Shown here: positions 18,355 through 26,821 of the stretch, piece after piece
Layout of the letters: every line of letters begins with the position of its first letter
How positions within the stretch are numbered: position 1 is the first letter of the stretch
Origin: Gemmatimonadota bacterium
Lineage (GTDB): Bacteria; Latescibacterota; UBA2968; GCA-2709665
NCBI GenBank assembly: GCA_028877215.1
Contig: JAPPFJ010000024.1
Location: 91,159 to 155,158, forward strand
Length of the DNA: 64,000 nt
Direction: 5' to 3'
The notes under the pieces: model-generated
What the model saw: the letters and a program-made list of their open reading frames with translations, nothing else
Told to the model about the DNA's origin: nothing
Database searches by the model: none
Position numbers and translations under genes: made by a program

Positions 18355-19875
18355 CTACGCCGACGCCTGAAAGCCGCGCTTGACACGCTCTATGGCGGCA
18401 TCGATGACGCCCCGCGCCTCGTCGCTCAATTCTTCGCTGCCCGTAATCTCGTCCACTACATCCTGGTGGTGGTCGCGCATATGGGCAAGAACCTCAGACT
18501 CAAATCGTCTCACGTCCTCTGTGGGCAGTTCATCGATGCTCGCACCAACGGTTAGAGACACCACCTGCTCCCCGAGCGACATCGGGGCGTATTGGCCCTG
18601 TTTGAGAATTTCGATCAGCTTCTCGCCGCGGTTCAGCAGGTTGCGGGTGGCCGTGTCCAGGTCGGAGGCCCCGAATTGCGCAAAGGCCTGTACCTCGTTG
18701 TAACGCGCGATATCTCCGCTCAAGGTAGCGGAAACCGCCTTCATCGCCCCGGTTTTGGCCGAGCTGACCCGGGAGACGGAAGCGCCCACGTCCATTGCCG
18801 GCCGGATGCCCGAATAGAACAACTCCGGCTTCAGCAGAATCTGCCCGTCCGTTATGGAAATGACGTTGGTCGGCACGAACGTGGATACGTCCCCTTCGAG
18901 GATCTCGATGACGGGCAGCGCCGTGAGAGAGCCCCCGCCTTCTTCGTCGCTCAGTTTGCAGGCGCGCTCCAGAAGACGCGAGTGCAGGTAGAATACGTCG
19001 CCCGGATAGGCTTCCCGCCCCGGCGGCCGGCGCAGGACCAGGGCCATTTCACGGTATGCCCAGGCCTGCTTTGAGAGATCGTCGTACACGATCAGCGCGT
19101 GTTCGCCCTTGTCGCGGAAGTACTCGCCCATCGAGCAACCGGCATAGGGGGCCAGGAACTGGAGCGGCGCGGGGTCGCTGGCCGTGGCCGAAACCACGAT
19201 GGTGTACCCCAGGGCGCCGTTCGCCTCGAGCTCGGCGACGACCTTGGCCACGGACGACGCCTTTTGTCCGATGCCCACATAGATACATTTGACGCCGCTG
19301 TCTTTCTGATTGATAATCGCGTCCAGACCGATGGCCGTCTTCCCGGTCTGCCGGTCGCCGATGATCAACTCGCGCTGTCCGCGCCCGATCGGCGTTGCGG
19401 CATCCACCACCTTGATTCCGGTCTGCAGCGCCTCTTCCACCGGCTGGCGCTGAATCACCCCGGGCGCAATCCGTTCCACGGGCAGCGTCTGCGAGGTCTG
19501 AACCGGTCCCTTGCCATCCAGCGGCTCACCCAGAGGCGTAACCACACGGCCCAGCAATTCGTCGCCCACGGGCACCTCGACGACGCGTCCGGTCCGCCTG
19601 ACCTGGTCGCCTTCCTTGATTGCCGTGTCGTCCCCGAAGAGAACGCACCCGACATTGTCCTCTTCCAGGTTGAAAGCCATGCCCATGATGTTATCGGGAA
19701 ACGCCACCAGTTCACTGGCCTGCGCGTTGCCCAGCCCGTGAACGCGCGCCACGCCGTCGCCCACCTGCAGCACGGTCCCGGTTTCGTAAACGTCAATGTC
19801 CCGTTCGGCCTCCAGAATCTGCTGTTTGAGAATATCGGAGACTTCATCGGGGCGAATCTGCAAGTTCATCGCCAT
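18355..19875 (-). CDS. atpA: ATP synthase F1 alpha subunit
   Basis: The protein has 506 residues. Walker A is GDRQTGKT (about 169). The conserved [12 protein letters not shown] and the arginine-finger segment [16 protein letters not shown] are intact. A second in-frame ATG lies two codons downstream. The product is the non-catalytic nucleotide-binding F1 subunit. A short inverted-repeat element (19897-19966) lies between atpH and atpA. Confidence 0.97.
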   Translation of the reverse strand: MAMNLQIRPDEVSDILKQQILEAERDIDVYETGTVLQVGDGVARVHGLGNAQASELVAFPDNIMGMAFNLEEDNVGCVLFGDDTAIKEGDQVRRTGRVVEVPVGDELLGRVVTPLGEPLDGKGPVQTSQTLPVERIAPGVIQRQPVEEALQTGIKVVDAATPIGRGQRELIIGDRQTGKTAIGLDAIINQKDSGVKCIYVGIGQKASSVAKVVAELEANGALGYTIVVSATASDPAPLQFLAPYAGCSMGEYFRDKGEHALIVYDDLSKQAWAYREMALVLRRPPGREAYPGDVFYLHSRLLERACKLSDEEGGGSLTALPVIEILEGDVSTFVPTNVISITDGQILLKPELFYSGIRPAMDVGASVSRVSSAKTGAMKAVSATLSGDIARYNEVQAFAQFGASDLDTATRNLLNRGEKLIEILKQGQYAPMSLGEQVVSLTVGASIDELPTEDVRRFESEVLAHMRDHHQDVVDEITGSEELSDEARGVIDAAIERVKRGFQASA

Positions 19876-19896
19876 AAGTGTCTACACCTCGGTTGT

Positions 19897-19966
19897 CAGC
19901 CCGTTTAAAAAGCCCATCCGGTCTGCGGCCGCCTCGTCTGCAGAGCAGCTTTCTCAACGGACTGCT
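19897..19966. repeat. Short form of the CAGCCCGTT-bounded inverted-repeat element
   Basis: This 70-bp element starts CAGCCCGTTTAAAAAGCCC and ends with the inverted counterpart GCTTTCTCAACGGACTGCT. It matches both ends of the 151-bp element at 26671-26821 but lacks the middle ~80 bp. Its right end touches the atpH stop codon. Confidence 0.75.
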
Positions 19967-20510
19967 ATGATAAACCCGAAACCAGCCTCTGGCGCATCCG
20001 GTTCAACTGGGCTTCGAGGGTTGCGTCGAATACGTGGTCGCCCATCCTGGTTACAAAGCCCGCTCTGAGTCCCCGGTCGATCTCGACGTCCAGACGTACC
20101 TGCTTTCCGGACCAGGCCGACAACCGCTGCGCGAGCCTTGCCTGCTGGTCCTGAGAGAGTTCCTGCGCCGACCGTACGTGTGCGGTGATCAGACCCCGTT
20201 GCTCGTCCAGGAGCATCAGAAACGCCCGAATAATCCCGTCGAGACCCCGTTCGCGCCGTTTGTCGCACAGCAGCAGCAGGAAATTCAGGGTGAGGTCCCC
20301 GATCCGGCCGGAAAAAAGCCTCCGGACCGCCGCCCGCTTCTGTTCCGGGTAAATCAGAGGGTCACTGAGAAAGGCGCGCAGGTCTTCCGATTCCCGGATC
20401 AGGTTCAGAAGGCCCTCCAGGTCCTCGCGCACCCGGTCCAGCGCGTCCCGCTCTTCGGCCGCCTGGATGAGCGCCCTGGCATAACGCATTGCGACGGGGG
20501 TTTCGTTCAA
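19965..20510 (-). CDS. atpH: ATP synthase F1 delta subunit
   Basis: The protein has 181 residues with the family start VAMRYARALIQAAEE, a helical N-terminal domain, and the C-terminal signature VRLDVEIDRGLRAGFVTRMG that joins F1 to the b stalk. It starts at TTG 20510 with GGAG upstream; an internal ATG at 20489 would also retain the family start. The stop codon overlaps the end of an inverted-repeat element. Confidence 0.93.
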   Translation of the reverse strand: MNETPVAMRYARALIQAAEERDALDRVREDLEGLLNLIRESEDLRAFLSDPLIYPEQKRAAVRRLFSGRIGDLTLNFLLLLCDKRRERGLDGIIRAFLMLLDEQRGLITAHVRSAQELSQDQQARLAQRLSAWSGKQVRLDVEIDRGLRAGFVTRMGDHVFDATLEAQLNRMRQRLVSGLS

Positions 20511-20525
20511 GCTCCGCTCCGGAAA

Positions 20526-21023
20526 TCAGTTTTGTCCATTGTCAGGAATGCTTTCGATGAATTCGTCGACAAGCTTCCTGTTCCTGGCGTTGTCCAGGTT
20601 CTCGTCCAACACCTTGCCGGCGGCTTCGATGGCCAGGCCGGCGGCGTGCGTGCGAAGTTCCTGGATCGCCTGCTCCTTTTCCTGCCGAATCGTTCGCCGG
20701 GCCTGCTCCAGCATCTGCCGGGACTCGTCCGACGCGCGTTGACGCACCTCCTGGGCTGCACGCTCGGCCGCCTCCCGTCCTTCCGAGATGGCCTGTCTCG
20801 CCTCTGCCTGGGCCTGCTCCATGGCGCGCCGGTTTTCTTCAGCCGCACTCTGGGCTTCCTCCCGGGCCTTCTCCGCTTGGTTCAGGGAATCCCGAATACG
20901 CCTTTCGCGTTCGTCCAGCATGGCCAGAAGCGGTTTCCAGGCGACCGCCCTGAGAACAAGGAGCAGCAGGACGAAGGTAACGATGGTCCAGAACATCAGA
21001 CCGGTATCGACATTCAGCAACAT
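20526..21023 (-). CDS. atpF: ATP synthase F0 b subunit
   Basis: The protein has 165 residues. One N-terminal membrane helix (TGLMFWTIVTFVLLLLVLRAV) is followed by WKPLLAMLDERERRI and a long Glu/Ala/Arg-rich coiled coil to the end. It is the peripheral stalk joining F0 to delta. AGGAACGGGT precedes the ATG at 21023. Confidence 0.95.
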   Translation of the reverse strand: MLLNVDTGLMFWTIVTFVLLLLVLRAVAWKPLLAMLDERERRIRDSLNQAEKAREEAQSAAEENRRAMEQAQAEARQAISEGREAAERAAQEVRQRASDESRQMLEQARRTIRQEKEQAIQELRTHAAGLAIEAAGKVLDENLDNARNRKLVDEFIESIPDNGQN

Positions 21024-21064
21024 ACCCGTTCCTCTGGTTTAGACGTCCTCAACGGTATGCGTTC

Positions 21065-21316
21065 TCAGCCGCCTTTTGTCGCCAGAAGGAAGCAGACCAC
21101 CTGCCCGAAGAGGGCCACACCCTCTATGAAGGCCGCGGTAATGATCATGGAAGTCCGGATATCGCCGGCTGCTTCGGGCTGCCGTGCGGTGCCCTCCACG
21201 GCCATGCCAGCCAGACGTCCGATACCAATTCCGGCGCCGATCGTTACGAGCCCCGCGCCAATGCCGGCGGACAGATAACCGTATGCTTCAGCCGCCACGG
21301 ATGCCACGTCTGCCAC
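21065..21316 (-). CDS. atpE: ATP synthase F0 c subunit (H+-type)
   Basis: The protein has 83 residues with two membrane helices and the polar loop ARQPEAAGDIR. The ion-binding carboxylate is Glu in TAAFIEGVALFGQ. Na+-type c subunits need a Gln in helix 1 and Ser/Thr after the Glu. Here the positions are Ile and Gly (IEG), so H+ is the predicted coupling ion. It starts at GTG 21316 with GGAGGTG upstream. A slightly longer N-terminus (MADVASVAAEAYG) precedes helix 1. Confidence 0.95.
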   Translation of the reverse strand: MADVASVAAEAYGYLSAGIGAGLVTIGAGIGIGRLAGMAVEGTARQPEAAGDIRTSMIITAAFIEGVALFGQVVCFLLATKGG

Positions 21317-21341
21317 AATACACCTCCTCCGCTAGGAAGTT

Positions 21342-21505
21342 AAGAAGCTGTCTTAAAATTCCCAGCGGTCTTCGCGCGGCTGCAAAAGCGCCGGTCGGCG
21401 TTGGTCAAATCCACCCGTATAGACAAATATGGGCGAATTTTCCCGCCTTGACCGCCACTTTTTCGCTCGCGCTCGGGAACTCACCGGTAATTTTAAAACA
21501 ACTTC
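21342..21505. mobile_element. MITE-like element, family 1, copy A
   Basis: This ~164-bp element is bounded by inverted repeats (AAGAAGCTGTCTTAAAA and TTTTAAAACAACTTCC). Internal words GCGGTCTTCGCGCGGCTGC, CCCGCCTTGACCGCCAC and CTCGGGAACTCACCGGTAA are shared with copy B at 54889-55053, which is in the opposite orientation. It encodes no protein. It sits in the atpB-atpE gap. Confidence 0.85.
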
Positions 21506-21535
21506 CAAGGGTTTATAATGCAACGTTTCCAACGA

Positions 21536-22336
21536 TCAGTGATCCTGATGCACCGCCATCCCGATGAAGACGGCGGACAACATGGTGAAGATATACGCCT
21601 GAACCAATGCCACGAAGATTTCGAGCAGGTAAATCGCCAGCGCGAACAGTACGGACACGGGCGCGACGGCATACGACTTGAACATGAAGATCAGCCCCAG
21701 CAACGCCAGGATGATCACGTGTCCGGCAGTCAAATTGGCAAAGAGACGAATACAGAGGGCGAACGGCTTGGCAACCAGTCCGATGAGCTCGATCGGGATC
21801 ATCAGAAGCGTGATCGGCAGGGGCAGTCCGTGGGGGACCAGTCCCTTGAAATAACCCAGAAAGCCGTTGTGAAGAATGCCGCCCATCTGAATGACGAGAA
21901 AGGCGCAGATCGCCAGCCCGGCGGTTACGCTCACGTTACCGGTGGCGGTCGCGCCATAGGGTACGAGGCCCAGCAGATTGCAGGTCAGGATGAAGAAGAA
22001 TACGGTAAAAAGAAAGGGGAGAAACCGTCCGGCTTCCTTTGCTCCGATGTTGGGAACGGCGACTTCATCCCGGATAAAAACGACGACCGATTCCAGAAGA
22101 TTCGCAAATCCGGTGGGTACCAGGCCGCGACGCCGGGTTGTTCTTATGAAGACCCACATGAGAAACCCCGCCGCAATCCACATCATAACCACGTGCCGGG
22201 TAATGGACACGTCGACGCCGAACAGCTCGAAACGGGGTATTTCGACGTGAAGAAAGGGCAGGTGGAGCTCTGAAGAATCGAGCAGATGCTCCATGATGTA
22301 GTCTTTTTTGCCTTCCGCGGCGCTTTCCGAAGCCAT
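21536..22336 (-). CDS. atpB: ATP synthase F0 a subunit
   Basis: The protein has 266 residues with five to six membrane helices. The half-channel signature ALCIRLFANLTAGHVII holds the essential Arg, and the C-terminal LVQAYIFTMLSAVFIGMAV is typical. The N-terminal GKKDYIMEHLLDSSELHLP is the usual periplasmic entry. It starts 4 bp after the atpI-like gene. Confidence 0.96.
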   Translation of the reverse strand: MASESAAEGKKDYIMEHLLDSSELHLPFLHVEIPRFELFGVDVSITRHVVMMWIAAGFLMWVFIRTTRRRGLVPTGFANLLESVVVFIRDEVAVPNIGAKEAGRFLPFLFTVFFFILTCNLLGLVPYGATATGNVSVTAGLAICAFLVIQMGGILHNGFLGYFKGLVPHGLPLPITLLMIPIELIGLVAKPFALCIRLFANLTAGHVIILALLGLIFMFKSYAVAPVSVLFALAIYLLEIFVALVQAYIFTMLSAVFIGMAVHQDH

Positions 22337-22340
22337 TGAA

Positions 22341-22745
22341 TCAAACCCCTTCTTGCGAAGCCCGCCGAACCGCGGCGCGTTTCACAAAGAACCGGATTTC
22401 CAGAATCTGAAAAAGCAGATAGGACAGAAACAGAGAGAAAACCAGACCGTAAACCGATAGCGCCGTGAATTTGATCAGCAGCACCAGCCCGACGCAGACG
22501 ACCAGCATCCGAACGACCATTCCGCCCAACAGCGCCTTCAGAAAGACCGGATGCGTCCGGTCGAACGACCAGATGGCCGAGAGCCCCCCGGCCAGCGCGT
22601 TCAGTGCGCCGATCCCAAACCCGACGGCCACCGCCCGGACCATGTCAACACCCCAGTAGACGTATAGCGGGTATCCGCCCAGAAAAGCCGCCGCGATCAG
22701 GATAGCCCCGACCTGTCTGGCAAATCGGAGGAATTCGGTTCCCAC
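22341..22745 (-). CDS. atpI: AtpI-like small membrane protein
   Basis: The protein has 134 residues and four hydrophobic segments, from a GTG with GGGGAG 7 bases upstream. The segment GGMVVRMLVVCVGLVLLIKF is typical of the ATP synthase I-type proteins encoded just before atpB, which aid c-ring assembly. Similarity is judged from layout and position more than from motifs. Confidence 0.6.
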   Translation of the reverse strand: MGTEFLRFARQVGAILIAAAFLGGYPLYVYWGVDMVRAVAVGFGIGALNALAGGLSAIWSFDRTHPVFLKALLGGMVVRMLVVCVGLVLLIKFTALSVYGLVFSLFLSYLLFQILEIRFFVKRAAVRRASQEGV

Positions 22746-22762
22746 GTCTCATCTCCCCACGG

Positions 22763-23014
22763 CTATTGGCGTTCCTGCTTTTCGCGTTCTTGGAGTCGCA
22801 TTGCCGTTCTGTACAGATTCAGGAAACCGACGGCGATTCCCAGAGCCAATCCCGCCAACATCAGGTACGGGGCCGTGCCGAGTTTGCCGTCCAGCCATTT
22901 TCCGGCAAAAAGACAGAGAATGAAAGACGCCGCAAACTCGATTCCCAGGTTCAGATAGGGACCGGCTTTCCGATAGGCTGCAGCCAGACCCGGCTGTTTT
23001 TTCTCCTCCGCCAT
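22763..23014 (-). CDS. atpZ: AtpZ-like membrane protein
   Basis: The protein has 83 residues. YLNLGIEFAASFILCLFAGKWLDGKLGTAP and a second helix (MLAGLALGIAVGFLNLYRT) form the AtpZ/AtpI two-helix hairpin with its G-x-W-L-D-x-K turn. It is the first gene of the atp group, 67 bp downstream of nuoN. AtpZ proteins act with AtpI in Mg2+ uptake or c-ring assembly in other bacteria. Confidence 0.75.
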   Translation of the reverse strand: MAEEKKQPGLAAAYRKAGPYLNLGIEFAASFILCLFAGKWLDGKLGTAPYLMLAGLALGIAVGFLNLYRTAMRLQEREKQERQ

Positions 23015-23081
23015 CGATCAACGTGATGGGTTAGGTAGGGCGTGGAGTTCAATCCTCCCCTGGGTGCAAGCACAGGGGCGC

Positions 23082-24530
23082 TTAAGTACCAATGAGATTG
23101 TCTACCGTCTGCCTGGCCAGTTCCAGAAACCGTGACGGTGCGAGGCCGATATACAGGGTTGCAAGGGACGTCAACACGAGCGCGGTTCGTGCGAGCGCCG
23201 GAAACGTCCCCACCGGCTTTTCGTCGGCTGGATGTCTCATATACATGCTGACGACGACCCCGAGATAGAAATAGACGGAAATCAGGCTGTTGAGCACGCC
23301 GATTATGGTGAGCGAGACCAGGCCGGCATCGATCGCCGCGCGGAATATGTAGAACTTCCCGAAGAATCCTGCAGTAGGCGGCAGACCCGCAAGCGAGAGC
23401 ATAAACAGCGTCATCGTCAGCCCGAGGGCCGGATGTTTGAAACCCAGCCCCGCGTAATCCGTTATGTCGAGGTTCTCTTCGCCTTTCCGCGCAACCAGAA
23501 TCACGACTGCGAAGGCGCCAATGTTCATAAAGGTATAGGCAAGCAGATAGAACAGCGCGGCCGAAATCCCCTTGCCGCTGGCCGCGGTGAGCGCAACCAG
23601 CACGTAACCGGCGTGGGCGACGCTGGAATAGGCCAGCATACGCTTGATGCTGCGTTGCCCCAGCGCGCTCAGGTTTCCGACGGTCATGGTCAGCGCGGCC
23701 AGGATCCAGAGCACCGCCGTCCACTCCGTCTTCAACGATTCCAGAGAAACCATCAGCACGCGCAGGAATGCAACGAAGGCCGCCGCCTTGGGCCCGGCCG
23801 AGAGAAAGGCGGTCACCGACGCGGGCGCGCCTTCGTAGACGTCGGGCGCCCACATATGGAACGGAACCGCCGCCACCTTGAACGCGAAGCCCACGACCAG
23901 CAAGACCATACCGGCATACAGCATCAGCCCGCCGCCGTCAACGCGCCGCACAATCATTGCGCCTACCTGCTGCAGGCTGGTGGAGCCGGTCGAACCGTAA
24001 ATCAGGGCAATCCCGTAAAGCAGAAACCCGGTTGCGAAAGCGCCCAGCAAAAGGTATTTCAGAGAGGCTTCATTGGAGAGGGAGCGCGAACTGAGGAATC
24101 CAACCAGGATATAGAGCGACAGAGACATCAGCTCCAGCCCCAGGAAGATAACGATCAGGTCCGTCCCCGCGGCCATGAGCATCATGCCCAGGGTGGCCGT
24201 CAGCAGCAGGAGATAATACTCACTTCGGCTGCCCTGTTCCCGCCTGAGGTAACCCGTGGAGACAAAAATGGTCAGCGCCGTGCCAACCGTAAATATGATG
24301 TTGGAAAAGAGCGCAAAGTTGTCCAGCGCGAGCATCCCGCCGAAGGCCTGCTCGGACCGCCCCCAGAGTCCCGCGCAGGAGACCGCCGCCAGGCCCGTTC
24401 CGACAATGGCCGCGTATGCCGCTGCCTCCCCCCGATTTGCCGGTCGGACAATGTCGATGCACAGGATCAGCAGCGCACTACCCGCGACGATCAGCGAGGG
24501 AACGAGTACAATCCAGTTCAGGTCAGGCAA
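23082..24530 (-). CDS. nuoN: NADH-quinone oxidoreductase subunit N
   Basis: The protein has 482 residues with 14 membrane helices. Antiporter-type residues are present: Glu in VIFLGLELMSLSLYILVG and Lys in VGFAFKVAAVPFHMWAPD. KRMLAYSSVAHAGYVLVAL is typical. It begins at TTG 24530 with GAGGA upstream. It is split from nuoM by the ten mrp-type genes and has a promoter-like sequence directly upstream, so it may head the nuoN-atp transcript. Confidence 0.95.
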   Translation of the reverse strand: MPDLNWIVLVPSLIVAGSALLILCIDIVRPANRGEAAAYAAIVGTGLAAVSCAGLWGRSEQAFGGMLALDNFALFSNIIFTVGTALTIFVSTGYLRREQGSRSEYYLLLLTATLGMMLMAAGTDLIVIFLGLELMSLSLYILVGFLSSRSLSNEASLKYLLLGAFATGFLLYGIALIYGSTGSTSLQQVGAMIVRRVDGGGLMLYAGMVLLVVGFAFKVAAVPFHMWAPDVYEGAPASVTAFLSAGPKAAAFVAFLRVLMVSLESLKTEWTAVLWILAALTMTVGNLSALGQRSIKRMLAYSSVAHAGYVLVALTAASGKGISAALFYLLAYTFMNIGAFAVVILVARKGEENLDITDYAGLGFKHPALGLTMTLFMLSLAGLPPTAGFFGKFYIFRAAIDAGLVSLTIIGVLNSLISVYFYLGVVVSMYMRHPADEKPVGTFPALARTALVLTSLATLYIGLAPSRFLELARQTVDNLIGT

Positions 24531-24564
24531 CGCAGTGGTCCTCGGTGAAAATTATTAGCGGCAT

Positions 24565-24594
24565 TAATTAACGGGGATGCGTTAAAAAAGTCAA
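24565..24594 (-). promoter_or_regulatory. nuoN: Candidate sigma-70-type promoter for nuoN-atp
   Basis: On the minus strand, TTGACT (24594-24589) is followed after 18 bases by TAATTA (24570-24565). The -10 ends 34 bases before the nuoN start. It lies in the 189-bp gap after the mrp genes. The -35 is strong; the -10 is only moderate. Confidence 0.4.
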
Positions 24595-24711
24595 GCCTAA
24601 AGTTCGAAATTGGCGCGCAGGCACGATATTGCGGGATGAGACAGCTAATTTGTGGAACAGAAAATTTACATAAATAACGGTGTTTATGTTACTTACGTAA
24701 CACTTAGGCTT
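24593..24711. repeat. 119-bp region bounded by AAGCCTAAAGT / ACTTAGGCTT inverted repeat
   Basis: Outer arms AAGCCTAAAGT (24593) and ACTTAGGCTT (24702) are inverted. Inside are two smaller dyads: ACATAAA-N8-TTTATGT (24669-24690) and GTTAC-N4-GTAAC (24688-24701). The dyads could be operators upstream of nuoN, or the whole could be a small inserted element. Confidence 0.5.
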
Positions 24712-24719
24712 TCCGGACG

Positions 24720-26408
24720 TCAGAAGCAGAAGATCATGAATGCGGCGAGAAAGACTGTCACGACCAACACGGCAGTACCCGTTGTCCAGGATCGACCCAG
24801 AATGCCCTGGGGACCGTGGTATTGACGGCAGCCGGAAACGGCTGCCGCGACCAGCGCCTTTCCGCCCTCGAGGATCGACTTTCCGGCGTAACCACCCGAC
24901 CGCGCCATTACCCGGACGATACCGGGAAGCAGCCGTCGATAAACCCAGTCGGTATCCAGGTTTACGGACCGGTGTACGGCCGGGTAAATTCCGGTACGCT
25001 TCAATACAAGGAAGGCCAGGGCGGAAAAAAACAACAATTGGAACTGCGTAACCAGGTGGCTCGCCGTATAGGGTTCGTAATTCACTTCGTAGGGCAGAAT
25101 CCCGTAGAGTAGTTTCGGAATGATTCCTATCAGGACGCAAATTGCGGCTGCTGCGCCCATTGCGATGCGCATGTTCAGAGGCGCCTCCCTGCAGCGAATT
25201 CCCGAATCTGCGGAGAAGAAGGCAAGGTAGGGGATCCTGATGCCTGTATAGAGCATCACGCCCGCCGAAGCGAACAACAACGCCAGCCAGGTCAGGACGT
25301 AGTGTCCATCGGCCACCGCCCCAAGGATAAACGATTTGCTAACAAAGCCGTTGAAGAACGGGACGGCCGAAATCGACGCCGCGCCGATGATGCAGAAAAC
25401 CGCCGTCAGAGGCATGGACCGGTAAAGCCCGCCCAGTTCCGATGCCCTGGCCGTACCAGTACGAAAAAGCACTGCACCCATCGTCATAAACAGCAAGGCT
25501 TTGTAGATGACGTGGGTGACGGCGTGGGCGGCCGTTCCGTTCAGGGCCATCTGCGTCCCGATCCCGACTCCGACGACCATGAATCCCAGCTGGATGTTCA
25601 GGCTATAGGCCAGCACCCGCCTGAGGTCGTTTTCCATGACCGCGTAAAACATGGGAAACACGGTCATCGCGGCGCCAATCGGGATCAGGATTTCCGTACC
25701 GGGAAAGCCCCGGGCAAGCGCGTAGACCGCCAGCTTGGTTGTGAAAGCGCTCAGGAACACGGTCCCGGTTACCGTCGCCTCCGGATAGGCGTCAGACAGC
25801 CAGTTGTGGAGCAGGGGAAACGCGCATTTGATCCCAAAAGCAATGAAGACGAGCGTCGTGCCCAGACCGTTCAGTCCCAACGCTTCAAATGCGATAGACC
25901 CCGTCTCACGCGAATGGATCAGAATGCCCGCCAGCAGAATCATGCCCGAGCAGACCTGCACGATCAGATAGCGCATGCCGGCGGCATAGGCGCGGTTGGT
26001 TCGGCGGCTCCAGATCAGGAATACGGAAGAAATCGCCGACAGTTCCCAGAAGACGAACAGGGTAATCAGATCGCCCGCGAAGAGGGCGCCGACGGCGCTG
26101 CCCGCATAGAACAGGCCCGCGACGTGCTGCGTGTTGTCCTTCACGTGGAGCGCATAGATGACGTTCAGCAGGGCGGCGATATGGAAGATATAGCCGAAGA
26201 CAAGGCTGAGGCCGTCGATGCGCACCAGCGTAAGGGAATAGTCGAAGATTCCGATCCTGCAGTATTCCCCCGGGTTTAGCCCGAGCAGATGGGCAAGCCC
26301 GGCAACCGGAAGCAGCAGCATATAGGCCGACTGCAGGCGCCCGCGCAGCATCGGTATCAGCAGCGACCCGATAATCAGGATCAGCGCCGGCGGCAACTGG
26401 TCAATCAT
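24720..26408 (-). CDS. Mrp-type antiporter subunit D-like protein (third copy)
   Basis: The protein has 562 residues of the NuoL/M/N-MrpD superfamily. The key Glu is in LFVFWELSAISSVFLIW and the key Lys in FIAFGIKCAFPLLHNWLSD; AYPEATVTGTVFLSAFTTK is MrpD-like. The C-terminal ~90 residues (after PAVHRSVNLDTDWVYRRLLP) are an extra amphipathic/membrane tail like that of NuoL-type proteins. It overlaps the small membrane protein gene by 8 bp. It is the last of the mrp group before nuoN. Confidence 0.85.
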   Translation of the reverse strand: MIDQLPPALILIIGSLLIPMLRGRLQSAYMLLLPVAGLAHLLGLNPGEYCRIGIFDYSLTLVRIDGLSLVFGYIFHIAALLNVIYALHVKDNTQHVAGLFYAGSAVGALFAGDLITLFVFWELSAISSVFLIWSRRTNRAYAAGMRYLIVQVCSGMILLAGILIHSRETGSIAFEALGLNGLGTTLVFIAFGIKCAFPLLHNWLSDAYPEATVTGTVFLSAFTTKLAVYALARGFPGTEILIPIGAAMTVFPMFYAVMENDLRRVLAYSLNIQLGFMVVGVGIGTQMALNGTAAHAVTHVIYKALLFMTMGAVLFRTGTARASELGGLYRSMPLTAVFCIIGAASISAVPFFNGFVSKSFILGAVADGHYVLTWLALLFASAGVMLYTGIRIPYLAFFSADSGIRCREAPLNMRIAMGAAAAICVLIGIIPKLLYGILPYEVNYEPYTASHLVTQFQLLFFSALAFLVLKRTGIYPAVHRSVNLDTDWVYRRLLPGIVRVMARSGGYAGKSILEGGKALVAAAVSGCRQYHGPQGILGRSWTTGTAVLVVTVFLAAFMIFCF

Positions 26409-26646
26409 AATAGTCTTCCTTGCGTCCGAGAATCACGCGCAACCCTCTGGCTGCCAGCACGAACACCACACAGGCGGCAAACCCGTACCACGCATGAAAC
26501 CCGATCCACTCCTCGACCTCAAAATGGCCGTATTTTTCCAGGAAGAGATCTACCGCCAGCAGCAGGACGCAGACCGCGTAGAGCGCCATGAGGATTTTCT
26601 TTGAGTTGCCCGGTTTGTCCGGCCGGCTTTTCTCTTTTTCGTCCAT
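26401..26646 (-). CDS. Small two-helix membrane protein of the antiporter cluster
   Basis: The protein has 81 residues from the ATG at 26646 (GGAAGAG upstream). A charged N-terminus is followed by helix ILMALYAVCVLLLAVDLFL, then EEWIGFHAWYGF, then helix ACVVFVLAARGLRVILG and a terminal RKEDYYD. I cannot name the family. Overlap with the D-like gene downstream and position between two D-like subunits suggest an accessory subunit of the complex. Confidence 0.65.
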   Translation of the reverse strand: MDEKEKSRPDKPGNSKKILMALYAVCVLLLAVDLFLEKYGHFEVEEWIGFHAWYGFAACVVFVLAARGLRVILGRKEDYYD

Positions 26647-26670
26647 GGTCTCTTCCGTCAGGGATGGGCT

Positions 26671-26821
26671 AACAGCCCGTTGAAAAAGTCCATCCGGGCT
26701 GCGGCCGAAATACCGCGTTGCGCTCCCTCGCCGAATCGCAGGATGGGACTCGGTTGCGCGCCTTGTCTTCGGCCACAATGGTTCGGCCTCGCCTGCAGAG
26801 CGACTTTATCAACGGACTGCT
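26671..26821. mobile_element. MITE-like element, family 2, long form
   Basis: This 151-bp element has ~19-bp inverted ends (ACAGCCCGTTGAAAAAGTC and GACTTTATCAACGGACTGCT). The middle holds GCGGCCGAAATACCGCG and GGCCACAATGGTTCGGCC. Its right end supplies the last codons and the stop of the neighbouring MrpD-like gene (IAVR then TGA). It has no coding capacity for a transposase. A 70-bp internally deleted relative is at 19897-19966. Confidence 0.75.

Noticed and set aside
22951..23853. 300-residue frame overlapping nuoN and other long Arg/Gly-rich frames inside nuo, mrp and PKS genes
   Set aside because: These are high-GC shadow frames without motifs, and each lies entirely over a confidently assigned gene.
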